From assembly GCA_911728435.2 (NCBI GenBank), contig OU452199.1:1736001-1800000 (forward strand): a stretch of DNA of 64,000 nucleotides, in the 5' to 3' direction. This DNA is from Apoderus coryli (Eukaryota > Arthropoda > Insecta > Coleoptera > Attelabidae). The notes under the pieces are model-generated. The model was not told the DNA's origin. It searched no databases and worked only from the letters and a program-made list of their open reading frames with translations. Made by a program: the position numbers and the translations under genes. This document shows, one piece after another, positions 35,946 to 46,509 of the stretch; position 1 is the first letter of the stretch, and the number at the start of each line of letters is the position of its first letter.

Positions 35946-35996
35946 TAAATCTCGACGCGCGTTTCGCTAACAATGTTAGCATCCTCAGGAGAGAAT
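35946..35996 (-). ncRNA. Hammerhead-like ribozyme, palindrome left arm
   Basis: Mirror image of the copy at 36011-36061: CTGAGGA at 35988-35982, GTC ending at 35954, predicted cut between 35954 and 35953. Same stems and same extra T. Confidence 0.58.
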
Positions 35997-36010
35997 TAAA
36001 ACTAGTTTTA

Positions 36011-36061
36011 ATTCTCTCCTGAGGATGCTAACATTGTTAGCGAAACGCGCGTCGAGATTTA
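36011..36061 (+). ncRNA. Hammerhead-like ribozyme, palindrome right arm
   Basis: CTGAGGA at 36019-36025, extra T, stem II GCTAAC/GTTAGC with loop att, GAAAC at 36042-36046, stem III ACG/CGT with loop CG, GTC at 36051-36053, cut predicted between 36053 and 36054. Stem I pairs TCTC (36015-36018) with GAGA (36054-36057). Stem sequences differ entirely from the 27147 copy yet pair, so the fold is supported by covariation. Confidence 0.6.
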
Positions 36062-36750
36062 AAAAGAAGTGTTTTGGTGAAGTGGTAAAACGACTGTCAG
36101 TTTAAACACCATATAAGTCAACGTCAAATGTCAAACACCATACGTCAAAGGCAATTTTAAGTACACGATTAGCAAAACTGTTACTAGAATTGGGTCGAGA
36201 GCCCTCCTGGACACCACTGCAAAAAACAATAAATCCTTTAAATCCATTTAACTGTTTTATTGCAGTCCTTTGTCGACTTAGTCGTGTGTGCATTTGTTCA
36301 AATTCTTCTTTGTTTACTTCACAGAAATCTTATATTATATATGTATATATACTCTAGAATGATAATCCCGTAGTACAAAAATGTAACCAAAAGTGTAGAG
36401 CTGTCCATAATGCGCATGATCACCAGTATCTTATTTTTCAACAGGACCGGCTTTGATTAAATGTAATATTACTGTTATGTTATAGGTATATTTAAAATTA
36501 AATTTTACCATTTGATAACATTCAAATAAAAAAATGGAATAAAGGAATTTAAGAAATAAAAAATTACATTAAATATCTAAATACTTTATTGTCTAACAGG
36601 TACAACCCAATAATAATAAATCTAAGCAGAAACGAGAAATAAGTAAAAATTCTAATACTGGAAAATATCTTAAGGACATGAGCATTCTAATTATTTATTT
36701 TATTATTATATAATATTTGTTTGTTTATACAACCACCTTAGGCGTCTTAC

Positions 36751-37397
36751 CTCTCTACAGCCTTCAAAGTAGGGGTGCAAGAAACAGTGACTTCACAAAT
36801 ATTTTCCGTGTCCATGTAAACCACTTCCATATCATCCGTACTACTCGCAATAGTATTTTGTGACAAAACATGGTTGGTAGAACTTGTATTCTCAGCAATT
36901 TCATGGAGGATTCTATAATTAAGTATATTCCAGTTTAACAACAGAATTCAAACGAACTTTGTATACCTACACAACGTAGGAAATATATTCTTGACATACA
37001 TATTTTTGACTGCTTTTAAGTAACCAGTGTCTTGATATCAAACGATTAAGAATTTAACTTCCACTCTCATTTACATAATCTCTTCTTTTCAACAAAAGTT
37101 TGGGAACTGCATCGGGTACGAGGGTGATCCTCTTGCCGTCTTCTCTACAAATGATATCTTCTGCAGCGAAATGCTTACTGCATATGACATTCCCATCACA
37201 TAAATTTTCTGTACTAGGATCCCAATGCCCGCATCCAAACATCATGTCTTTTTTTTGTCAAGCTAAAAATGAGTATCATGTCAATGGTATCATATTGACT
37301 CAAACTCATGTTAGAAACCCGAAACAATAACTTACTGAAAATATTTAATACCAGGAATGAGACCTTCATTTTTACACCACAACACTATACACCTCAT
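36751..37397 (-). pseudogene. THAP-domain gene fragment, frameshifted, inside HCN intron
   Basis: Three exon-like blocks on the minus strand. Exon 1 (37397-37336): ATG, MRCIVLWCKNEGLIPG, first two zinc ligands (C-x4-C), donor CA|gtaagt. Exon 2 (from 37262 after tttttag): HLTKKRHDVWMRAL, then in another frame DPSTENLCDGNVICSKHF with the C-x2-H ligands and LVPDAVPKLLLKRR. Exon 3 (36912-36751): ILHEIAENTSSTNHV to the donor GAGAG|gtaag. One extra G in a GGG run (37221-37223) accounts for the frame change. THAP zinc fingers bind DNA; many insect copies derive from P-element transposases. No later exon is visible. Confidence 0.75.
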
Positions 37398-38128
37398 TGT
37401 TTGTTAAATAAACGAACTAAAACCAAAATAACAAATATTAAAAACAATTTTAATCACAAATAGGTATATCTATCAACAATTAAAATATACCACGAATAAA
37501 ACCATAACTCAATTATAAAACCTATCTGAATTGTTGTGAAGCCGACTCCCACTACGAGAAACGTCATTTGCGAAAACAGACGCTGTTGCGAAATCTCCTA
37601 AATTTAATAAGATTTGGAAAAAAATGTTTCGTTCATATTTCTGAAAACTAAACAGTATGTAATTTTACCGATAACATTTAATTATTTGATTTTGTCAAGC
37701 AGTTTCGTATGACGCAACATATGGATTTATTTACAAAACAGATATGTCGCATAAATTCTGTAAGGCAAACGACAAAATAGTTTTAAATATGACAGCTCTG
37801 TACTGAAAATAAGATACTGAGGAGCATGCGTAGATCGTGAAAACTCTGCATACCCGTTACACTTTTTGGTATTCGGCTGGATTTAATTAGCATTCTAGAG
37901 TACATATTATATAATATAAGATTTCTATGGTTTACTTCCATTTTCGTCAAATTTTAACTGTCATCCCATTTCTTCTTTTTTCTCACCTTAGACTTGGCCA
38001 ACTGAACCTTACCACTTTTTGCTCCCTGTCTAATTTCTTGATCTATAAATGGTTGATTTTCATTCACTCATGTACTGTTGAAGAACTTAACAAAGTTGTT
38101 CTATGACGCATAATTATTATGTTTATAG

Positions 38129-38270
38129 GTTAAACAAAATCGGTAAAAACCCCAACCTCTTAGCGCATCGACAGGAGGAGGACTTGGGCAGCGAAAGTAA
38201 AACCATCAATGCCGTAGTGAATGCACTGGCAGCTGAAGCTGATCATGTCAACAGTATGTCAGACGAATCG
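38129..38270 (+). CDS. Ih: HCN (Ih) channel exon: end of CNBD and linker
   Basis: Acceptor gtttatag; first base completes the Arg codon (AG|G). Encodes LNKIGKNPNLLAHRQ, the conserved end of the last CNBD helix, then QEEDLGSESKTINAVVNALA and EADHVNSMSDES. I end it at TCG|gttagt (38270/38271), because this donor gives phase 0 and joins the next exon in frame. An alternative donor at AACA|gtatgt would not. Confidence 0.88.
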
Positions 38271-38393
38271 GTTAGTAGAAACAATAATATCAAACCTTTG
38301 ACTATAAGTGTTGCATTTAGTTGATGATCTTTTCATTTTAAGAAGCAATGCAGATTCTGGAGTCCTGCAGACTTAATTTTAATGAACTTGCAG

Positions 38394-38582
38394 GTGTCGA
38401 AGCTAAACGCTAGCGATCGCAGTCTCCACGAATTGGGACGCACACTACAAAAACTCACTCTACCCCGACCGAAATCGGAGAACAACTTTGCCATGTCGCA
38501 GGATATGCAACTATTGGGTTCGGACAGCAGCCGACCGTCTTTCCACAAATCGGACACCATCAAAGGATCGACGTTTCAATGA
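38394..38582 (+). CDS. Ih: HCN (Ih) channel terminal coding exon
   Basis: Acceptor acttgcag, phase 0, 62 codons to TGA at 38580-38582. Encodes VSKLNASDRSLHELGRTLQK, then PRPKSENNFAMSQDM, and ends DTIKGSTFQ. This is the low-conservation cytoplasmic tail after the cyclic nucleotide-binding domain; it is rich in Ser and basic residues and has no further domain. The coding region is immediately followed by a relatively GC-rich 3' UTR. Confidence 0.85.
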   Translation: MSKLNASDRSLHELGRTLQKLTLPRPKSENNFAMSQDMQLLGSDSSRPSFHKSDTIKGSTFQ

Positions 38583-39010
38583 CGGCACTCCACGCACTAG
38601 TGCTCCGGCGGACATTTGGCAGCACAACTGTGCCAAGCGCCAATTATGACTGTTGCAACAGCGGCAGCACTGGCACTACGTACAGACCACCCTTGAGCTG
38701 TCAGCATGTGTCCGCATTTTGGAGCGATGCTAGTGCGTGCATCCTAGGGAAATATTGTGTAGAATGAATGGATATTTATTAGAAAGCTTTGCGTTCTTGT
38801 ATGGAGATTGAGGATGTGGTTTTTAGTTTAAAAAAATTATATCAAAGCCTTCAAGGGGAATCATATAACTTGATTTTTTTATTCAACATACTTAAACTTT
38901 CTAATATTTTTTTGTTTAAATGAAAATATCTTAAAGACTAATAGTTTTAGGTATAAGAAAGGCTATATAAGAATAAAAGCTTATCAATTTTCCTTTCAGT
39001 TTTTGATATT
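38583..39010 (+). other. Ih: Probable HCN 3' UTR
   Basis: Non-coding sequence after the stop. A candidate polyadenylation signal aataaa lies at about 38972 (gaataaaagc). The end is not provable from sequence alone. Confidence 0.45.
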
Positions 39011-39012
39011 AT

Positions 39013-39078
39013 ATACAGGGTGTCTCATTTGGAAAATTCTAGTAAAACGCAAATTTGAGTTTGGACTCACCCTGTATA
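39013..39078. mobile_element. Tiny MITE, ~64 bp
   Basis: tacagggtgtctcatttg at 39015 and actcaccctgtata at 39065-39078 are inverted ends flanked by TA. Among the shortest complete-looking mariner-type MITEs here. Confidence 0.55.
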
Positions 39079-40455
39079 CAGGTTGTGCACTATATACTAA
39101 CAATTATCTTTTTCTAAAAGTAGGTAACTATCAAAAAGCTATGCCCGTAAGAAGCAGAGTTTAAATTATTTCAGTTCCAGTACAGAAGCCTCAGGATTCG
39201 CCATGTTTTGCATATAATACTAGTGATAACTTTTGAACAACTCTGTATAATTTTCTAATATTTTGGTATGATTAATGTCAAGTCTAAACCAATGAAATTA
39301 TGGAATAATAAATAGGGCTTTCCATTTAAAAAAACGTAAGTTTGGTTCATCCTGATGAGACGAGCCACCCTGTACAAATAACAATAATTTTAAAATACGT
39401 ATTTTACGACTGCCTACACACTGGCGGTTTAGTTTTGCGTGAAATTTTTGGTCTTTGAGGTAATATCGAACTTCGACGCACTAATAACACCCTGTATATT
39501 TTTTTTATTAAATTTATTATAGTATTTCATAGTTATTAGAAAGCATAAATGCATCAAAACACATTTTCATTTGATTGGTGCAGTCCGCATATGACCGCGA
39601 CATCAAGGCCAAAGTTCTCTGGTGCTGGTTTGCTAAATTGTTTTCATACCACTCTAAATCAATGTTCTGCCCAAATTCATTCTGGTTTTTAAAGTAAAAT
39701 ATTTACTGATTTTGAAGTTTCGTTGCAATTAAAATAAATACAAGCATTTTTGTAGTTTTTGTCTTTTTATTCAACGCAAATATTAATCTAGCTAATAAAG
39801 ATGGATAAAAATTAAAATACAAGCAACTGTTCCTTTGATTTTTTTTTTTTTCATATTTTGAAAAATAAAGTTATTTTTGGAGATTTTCTGAAAAATCTGT
39901 CAATTTTGACTGGCCAGGAAATACAAAGGTGTATAAACTGGTAAAATATTGTCACGTTTAGGTTTAACGTGAACTACGAGGGCATTGAAAATAAGGACCT
40001 TATCTAAAAGATTGAAACACCGAATACCAAGTTTAAATAGACTAAGTTTATTAACAGTTAAAGTTGAGAAGGCAATAATAGAATACAAATAATATTACTT
40101 GCACTATGGTTCACATTTTACTGCCTTCAGGTTTTCTTACTATTAGTTCAGAATCAGGACACAACTAAACTTATTTCTCTAGAGAGGAGAATTTATAATA
40201 AAAGGGTTATCCCTCTCTTAAACAATCTTGCGCCTAAATTCTCCCTGTCTTGACCAATGATAATGAGGGACGCTGGATTTAATCAAATATGGATTCCAGA
40301 TTTCTCTATGCAAAGTGGTTATTAACATAATAATAATACTGCGCATCCAGGAAGGGTGAACTGCAAAAACAGCTACGTAGGCAAGGCTCCAGATTCTCGA
40401 ACCATAATGACTCATCTAGATAAACTAGACTAAACAGGAAATTAATATTTTTCTA
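39079..40455. other. No gene recognised; MITE termini
   Basis: ccctgta termini at about 39367 and 39491 and an actctgtataa end near 39243. The minus frame 40218-40415 is open but unrecognised. Confidence 0.45.
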
Positions 40456-42545
40456 TTGTTCCGTCGAACATCTGGGGTTTGTTATTTATTTATAAAAATT
40501 GACGGTGTGTCGTATGTGTTTCTGAAGCACCTTGCCACTAATTGGCTTCTCTATCTTTGTGGATTTTTTAACAAAACTTTAAAAACTCAGGGACTGCCGA
40601 GTAATTGGAATCAGATTGCTTTAACAATGCTACATAAAAAGGGTCCGACAAACGATCCTTCAAACTATAGGGGTATTGCCCTCATTAATTGCATAACAAA
40701 ACTATTTACGCATATTCTCAATGAACGAATAGCGACATGGTCTGATCGCTATGGGCTGCTTCCCGAAGGTCAAAATGGGTTCAGGAAAGGTAGGGGTTGA
40801 CTCGACAACATTTTCACCCTTAGTTGCACAATTCAACTGCATCTCAGACTGAAAAAGCGCAAAGTGTTCGCTATATTTGTCGACTTTCGTAGAGCCTTTG
40901 ACCTGCTAGTTCATCCTCTTATGTGGCAGAAATTATACGACATAGGCCTGTCCTCTAATATTATTAATACTCTGATAAACTTCTACAAGAGTGTTGCTTT
41001 TAAAGTCAAGGTGAAAAATGAATTTACTAAGAATTTTGGTATCAGCAAAGCGTTTTGCAGGGAGATTCTTAGAGCCCCCTTTTGTTTTCACTATTTTTGG
41101 CTGATATAGAACGTCTTTTTAAAGAAAATGGGTCGACGGGAGTTAGCATTGACCATGATACAAACATTAACATCCTGCTATATGCAGACGACCTAGTTAT
41201 TCTCTCTGATTCTGAAATCGGGGTAAGCCGCTGCTTAAGGAACCTTGAGAGCTATTGTCAGATTAATACACTCGAGATCAATGTCGCAAAAACCAAAATA
41301 ATGTGTTTTCAGAGAGGAGGTTTTGGGGCTGTCAGTGGAAACTTCAAATATTTGTCAAACCCCATTGAAATGGTGAGAGAATTTGTTTACTTGGGGATAA
41401 CTTTCTCTGCTTCATCCCTTTTTGCCGAAGGCAGCTGCAGTTATGTCCACAAAGGCAACTCAAGCTACGGGCAGGGTTTTGGAACTAATGGCGAATTCTC
41501 GACTAACATCGTGGAAAGCCAGAATGCAATTATATAACTCGCTGATTTTGAGCATATTAATGAATTGCGCGGTAGTATGGGGTCTTAGATACCCTGATGT
41601 AATCGACCGGGTGCAAGTTCAGTTTTTTAAGCGATTGCTCCTACCGCCTAAAACAACCCCAAACTACTTAATTCGAATTGAGACAGGCACTGTAAAGCTT
41701 TCAGTTATGCTATTCCAGCTAACACTGAATTGGTTGCAGAAGCTAATACTGATGGACTCCTCCAGATTTTCTAAAAAATGTTTTTTGCGACAAATAAGCT
41801 TACTTGGCACGGATGTTGATGTCAGATATAACTGGGCAGCACAGGTGAAATGCATGTTTAACTATGTTGACCGTGGTGACCAGTTTGAACGTCTGACAGT
41901 CGCACAACTGAAAAGTGAAAAGCAGCTCTATTCGGATGAATTTAGGGAAGTATTCCTCAGTTTCTCTGTCCGTGGTATAACTTATCAGATCCAGATTTGT
42001 AGTGTGTGTAATCTAAAAGTCAACCAATCTATCCAGCATGTTTTGTTCGAATGTGTCCCCTTGTCATGTGTCAATGAGAGACTCGGAACTCTTTCTTTCC
42101 TTAGATCGTATCTCGACTTCAAGACTGAACTGTCTAAAAGTAACACTAAGTCAATTAAGACGATATGTTATCACATTGAAACTGTATTGAAGTTACTTTA
42201 TTAATGAATAGTGGTTAATTATTATGATATTAAGTGTCTTGGATAGGGCCTAGTAGTATGCATTTTTTTGTTTTTTTTTTTTATAGTTACTTTCTTTCTC
42301 GTGTTTTATATAAAACAATTCACTATTAATTTTCAGGGTAATAGCACGGTATGTAATAGTATAATATATGAATCGCATAACACCTATTTTATATGCATTG
42401 GTTAGTGTTTGGTGGTTATGGTTGTTGTTGATTGTATTTATAATAGATATTTTTGTTTTTGTTCTTCTAAATTTTACATTGTACACAAACATTTTGCTGT
42501 AAATTTGTAAAAAATTTTATAAGCAAATAAATTGAATTGAATTGA
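40456..42545 (+). pseudogene. Non-LTR retrotransposon, 5'-truncated, RT and C-terminus
   Basis: Consecutive + frames: 40456-40800 with NDPSNYRGIALINCITKLFT and LLPEGQNGFRKGRG; 40864-41109 with IFVDFRRAFDLLVHPLMWQK; 41082-41537 with NINILLYADDLVILSDS (catalytic Asp pair), LEINVAKTKIMCFQRGG and REFVYLGITFSAS; 41422-42204 with LYNSLILSILMNCAVVWG and a terminal C-x2-C ... H-x4-C cluster (CSVCNLKVNQSIQHVLFEC). At least two frame changes (about 40800-40860 and 41060-41100, 41440) and no endonuclease. The 3' end is at about 42545 with aataaa and a ttgaa repeat tail. Confidence 0.9.
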
Positions 42546-43153
42546 ATTTATTTATAATTTATATTTATTTATTAATTGTGTAATCTGTACTCGTCACAAT
42601 ACTACTTAATCTCCAAACAAGAACGCGATAATTCGGAAATAGAAATCATCAAAACATTAATTAAAACTTGATGATTATATTGATAAATATATTAAAAAAA
42701 AAAAGTGAAACAAGCAATATATTGTATAAAAATTGTTAATTAAAAAAGCGATATGTATGAGGTGAAACCAATAATTTGGACATTGTTATTATTATCTACT
42801 ATCGATGAGGAATTCGACCTCTTTATACATATTAAATAATTATAAACAAATTATATATATATATATATATATATAATTAATAAAAGAAAAATTAGGAATA
42901 TTATTATTTACCTAAGTACGCAATATTTTATTATTAGAAAATAATATTTAGTAGGTACTGTTCCGAGATATTTAGCTTTAAAAGATAAATCATGTTTTAG
43001 GTGCTCAATAGTTTGTAATAATGACTATATAAAGTCTAAATAATAATTGTTACTAATTATGTTTACTTTTTTAGATAACAATTTCGTTAAAAAAAAATCG
43101 ATTATTGGGGCATCAACAATAGTAATAATTATTGGTAATCGTGATGCATATAA
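42546..43153. other. No gene; AT microsatellite
   Basis: A pure (AT)n run at about 42853-42876. AT-rich sequence otherwise. Confidence 0.55.
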
Positions 43154-44661
43154 GTACCGGGTATTCCATTAAGGGTGGACAGGTAGCATATCTCAGGAAA
43201 TAATAGTCGTAGGACAATGGGAAAAAAATTCTTCTAGGGAAATTCACCATGGGAAATCGCCGGAAATAGTTTTTTAGTTCCTAACTATACCGCTAGGGGG
43301 CGTAATAGATACAGTAATGCGAAAAATGCATTTTTATTGAAAATTTCACAATATAAGTTAGAAAAACAAAACTACCACGGTAATGCTACTGAGATTCGGC
43401 ATCTTTTTGGTGTATCACTTTTTATTGTAAGGCTTGAAATAAACGCAGCAGGGAAGGACGAAATTTTACCTATGGTAATGTGTATAACTTTGGTTTGGCT
43501 TAACCGAATTTATCAATCTAATTTTTATTTAAGAACTCAAGCCTTGCTGATGAAGAAAAAAAAGATTTCTAATCATAATTGTTTTTTGGGGCTCCGCTAG
43601 ATGGCGATATTTGCATCGCCTAAGGTTTTCTTGATTTTTCTTTAAAAACTTAAATGGAATGATACAAATATTTTATCAAAAATTAAAAATAAATTGAATT
43701 TGCATCAAAAAAGTCCAAAACCGCACAGGAAAATCTTTATTCGTTTGAGAGTTATGGCCAAAAGAATGTTGTTCACCAAAATTCGTTGAAAAATCATGTA
43801 TCTTTAATTTTCCGTGATCAAGAATGCCATGGGAAATAAAGAAATAGGTTTAAAATTTATTAAGCTGATAGTTTAACAAATAAAAATAATAAAAGATCCA
43901 TTAAAATGACCAAAATGCGGAGCTTTCATAAAATTTGTTAAAAGAGGTAGATCTAGGTACCCATGAAACAAAATTGGGAAGTTTCCATGCATGGAGACAA
44001 ATAAATAAACGCGAATATGCTGCTAAATACCCTGACTACGATTCCACACCACACGTTTACACTCCATCTACTTTGATGGTCAACTTCCGGCATCCAATGA
44101 GGATCAGATGAAACTAGTTTTTTAAAATAATATTTATTTGTCGAAACGTTGTATGAAAAAAGATGTGACATGAAATAAATATTATTTCAAAAAACTAGTT
44201 TCATCTGAACCTCATTCCCAAGAAAATCGACTAGTAAAAAAAAAATTATCATTTAAGATTTTTTTTTTCTTCATCAGCAAGGCTTGAGTCCTTAAACAAA
44301 AATTAGATTGATAAATTCGGTTAAGCCAAACCAAAGATATAGACATTATCATAGGTAAAATTTCGTCCTTCCCTGCTGCCTTTATTTCAAGCCTTTCAAT
44401 AAAAAGTGATACACCAAAAAGATGCCGAATCTCAGTAGCATTACCCTGGTAGTATTGTTTTTCTAACTTATATTGCGAAATTTTCAATAAATATGCATTT
44501 TTCACATTACTGTATCTATTACGCCCCCTAGCGGTATAATTAGGAACTAAAAAACTATTTCCAGCAATTTCCCATGGTGAATTTCCCTAAAAGAATTTTT
44601 TTCCCATTGTCCTACGACTATTATTTCCTGAGATATGCTACCTGTCCACCCTTAATGGTAT
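43154..44661. mobile_element. Long-TIR mariner-like element, related to 33105-35060
   Basis: Ends taccgggtattccattaagg and ccacccttaatggtata. Arms are about 660 bp on the left and 440 bp on the right. The core has a transposase scrap on the minus strand (DPHWMPEVDHQSRW, SVNVWCGIV, about 44110-44035), the block between the first and second catalytic Asp, fused to arm sequence by deletion. Thus it has a different surviving piece of transposase from the copy in the HCN intron. A fold-back of ~45-bp arms (tcagatgaaactagtttttt) lies at 44105-44214. Confidence 0.82.
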
Positions 44662-46308
44662 ACTACTAAATATTTGGCCAATTGCACTATCCTTATAAAT
44701 ACAACGTACGTTTCGGCATGTTTTTTTCCTTATTCAGGTATCAAGAGACATACACAAATATAAAACATTATTTTAAGAATAATATTAGGGCTGTCAGAAG
44801 TGGTCAAGCTGGGAGTTACACAGGCCTTTAATTCTTGTTTATTTTTATAATAATGACAGTTTTTTGTATTAAGAAAATTATAAAAATATGGCTTGTAGTA
44901 GGTACCTATATAAAATGTAAAAAAAAAAAACTGAACTAAAAACAACTATGAGGTGGTTTGTTGGTTTTAGTCGTCAAAATTTAAATTATATAGAGCTTTG
45001 AACTCTGCTACATTAACTCTAGAATTTAAACTATTACGTACCGAAATTCTAGCTCAAAAATCTATAACTTTATTTTGAAAAAGAAATGTTAGACTTGATG
45101 TAGCAAGAGATATGCACAAAACGTAAGCTTACTCAATGCATTTAATAGAGCTTTCTTAGATATACTTGCAAGTATATAATACAGTACAAACAACTGTCGA
45201 AGGATTTTTAATAGTTTATTATTTATTTCACAAATAATAAAGATCATGGTTACCAAATACAAAAATAGAAATTGAATTGTTCGTTGATTACGCACAGGCC
45301 TATTTATTATTGTTTTTGTGTGGTTTAATTTGTTGTATAAAAATATTATAACATTTTTTTTTCAACTCATAGGAATGCCATGAAAATTGTTTATAAGATA
45401 TGATGCCTCAATAAATTACTGCCAGTTTAATTTAGTTTAATTTTTTTAATATTTTAAATATTGCAGAATTTATTGCTTTCTTCAAAGGTAAAGTTTTGAT
45501 AGTGAAATTCGAATTTTTAGCATCAATTCTATTTTTGTTTCGATAAAGTCTTAATTTCATCATACACAAGTCTAAGGGGTGATTTCTTATTTGGAATAAA
45601 GTGTCTTATCTGGAATTTTCCAGCTTTTATGTGGAAATTTTCATTTTTATGGTTTATTTTATTGATTTGTTGGTGCTGCTTTTAAAATTTCATTTAAAGT
45701 TGATATTTTGCTACGTTGTTTTCAATTTTTTGGTGTAGGTTTTATTTTTTTGATGATTTTAATATTTTGGTGCTATTTTTAGGATTTTTTTATTTTTTTT
45801 TTTTGAGCCATGACATGATTTTTTCAATTTTATACCAGCAATTTTAGATTTTTATTAACATTTCATTTAAAGTAAAAGTCTCAACAGTTTAGTAGATTAG
45901 TTTCACATTTTTGGTGCTGATACTATTTTTAATCCTCTTTTTACCTATTTTTTTTTCCTTTTGATGATGATTTTTATATTTTTGAACATTTCAGGATTTT
46001 AAAAATTTTCTGGAGTCATAACAACAATTTCAGGATTTTTTCAATTTTAGACCCACAGTTTTAGATTTTAAATTTAATTTTTATTTATTGGTGGTGATTC
46101 ATCATCCGATTTTAATACTTTTTACTGCTTTTATCAGTTTAGTGGTTATGCTAACGTAATTAAAGTTTTCTTCGGATGATTTTAAAAGCTGGTTACAATC
46201 TTTTGGATACAGTCACAACTTTGGAAAAATATTTTAGATAAGACTACCAGAAAACGACTGGAAAATCCCCCAAAGGATTTTTTATTTTGTATAATACACA
46301 CAGTGTGT
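44662..46308. other. No gene; decayed hammerhead-like hairpin, direct repeat
   Basis: At 44693-44755 (minus) GATAC, CTGAATA, a GG...CC hairpin, GAAAC, GTACGTT and GTATT follow the hammerhead order and stem I pairs 5 bp, but the core box has one substitution. A block at about 45467-45560 (gcagaatttattgc, gttttgatagtgaaatt, tagcatcaat) recurs in direct orientation at 49806-49890. The remainder is T-rich and unassigned. Confidence 0.45.
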
Positions 46309-46507
46309 CCACGGATAGAGTTTGGAAGAGGAAAAACTTTTTTATTTGTCGATTTAGAAGAAAAAGTCATTCTTTATAAAAACGTCTCCTTGTGTCGAAA
46401 CTACAATTTCAAATGCCAAATTTACGATCACTATACAGGGTATATCAAAAATAACATTTTTAATGATTTTGATTTTTTTCTTTTTTTTTTTAATTTTATG
46501 AAAATAT
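46309..46507. repeat. Inverted repeat arm flanking a retroelement (left)
   Basis: ggatagagtttggaagagg through atcaaaaataacatttttaa is the reverse complement, with few differences, of 49555-49736. Together they bracket the retroelement at 46510-49420, so that element probably inserted into a fold-back transposon with ~190-bp arms. Confidence 0.8.
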
Positions 46508-46509
46508 GA

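Larger units (their letters stand above)
35904..36103. repeat. Perfect 200-bp palindrome, no spacer
   Basis: Positions i and 72007-i are complementary from 35904 to 36103: 100-bp arms meet at actagt (36001-36006) with no loop and no mismatch that I can find. Each arm holds a complete hammerhead-like core. Flanks differ except for a direct repeat caaatgtcaaacaccata at about 35844 and 36124. Perfection implies a very recent origin or an assembly artefact. Confidence 0.93.
30279..38128 (+). other. HCN intron (7.85 kb) loaded with insertions
   Basis: Between donor gtcagt and acceptor tttatag. Contents: a T-rich segment (30330-30600); an unassigned insertion-like stretch about 30600-31060 that may be an LTR relic on the minus strand (aatattt/ttta end, not provable); unassigned sequence 31061-33104; the long-TIR element 33105-35060; spacer 35061-35903; the palindrome 35904-36103; and the THAP exons 36751-37397. 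Phase matches on both sides (AG|G gives Arg), so the exons can still be joined. Confidence 0.85.

Noticed and set aside
39345..39375. CTGATGAGACGAG as a hammerhead core
   Set aside because: No GAAAC box and no pairing partner downstream; it is a MITE end (ccctgta).
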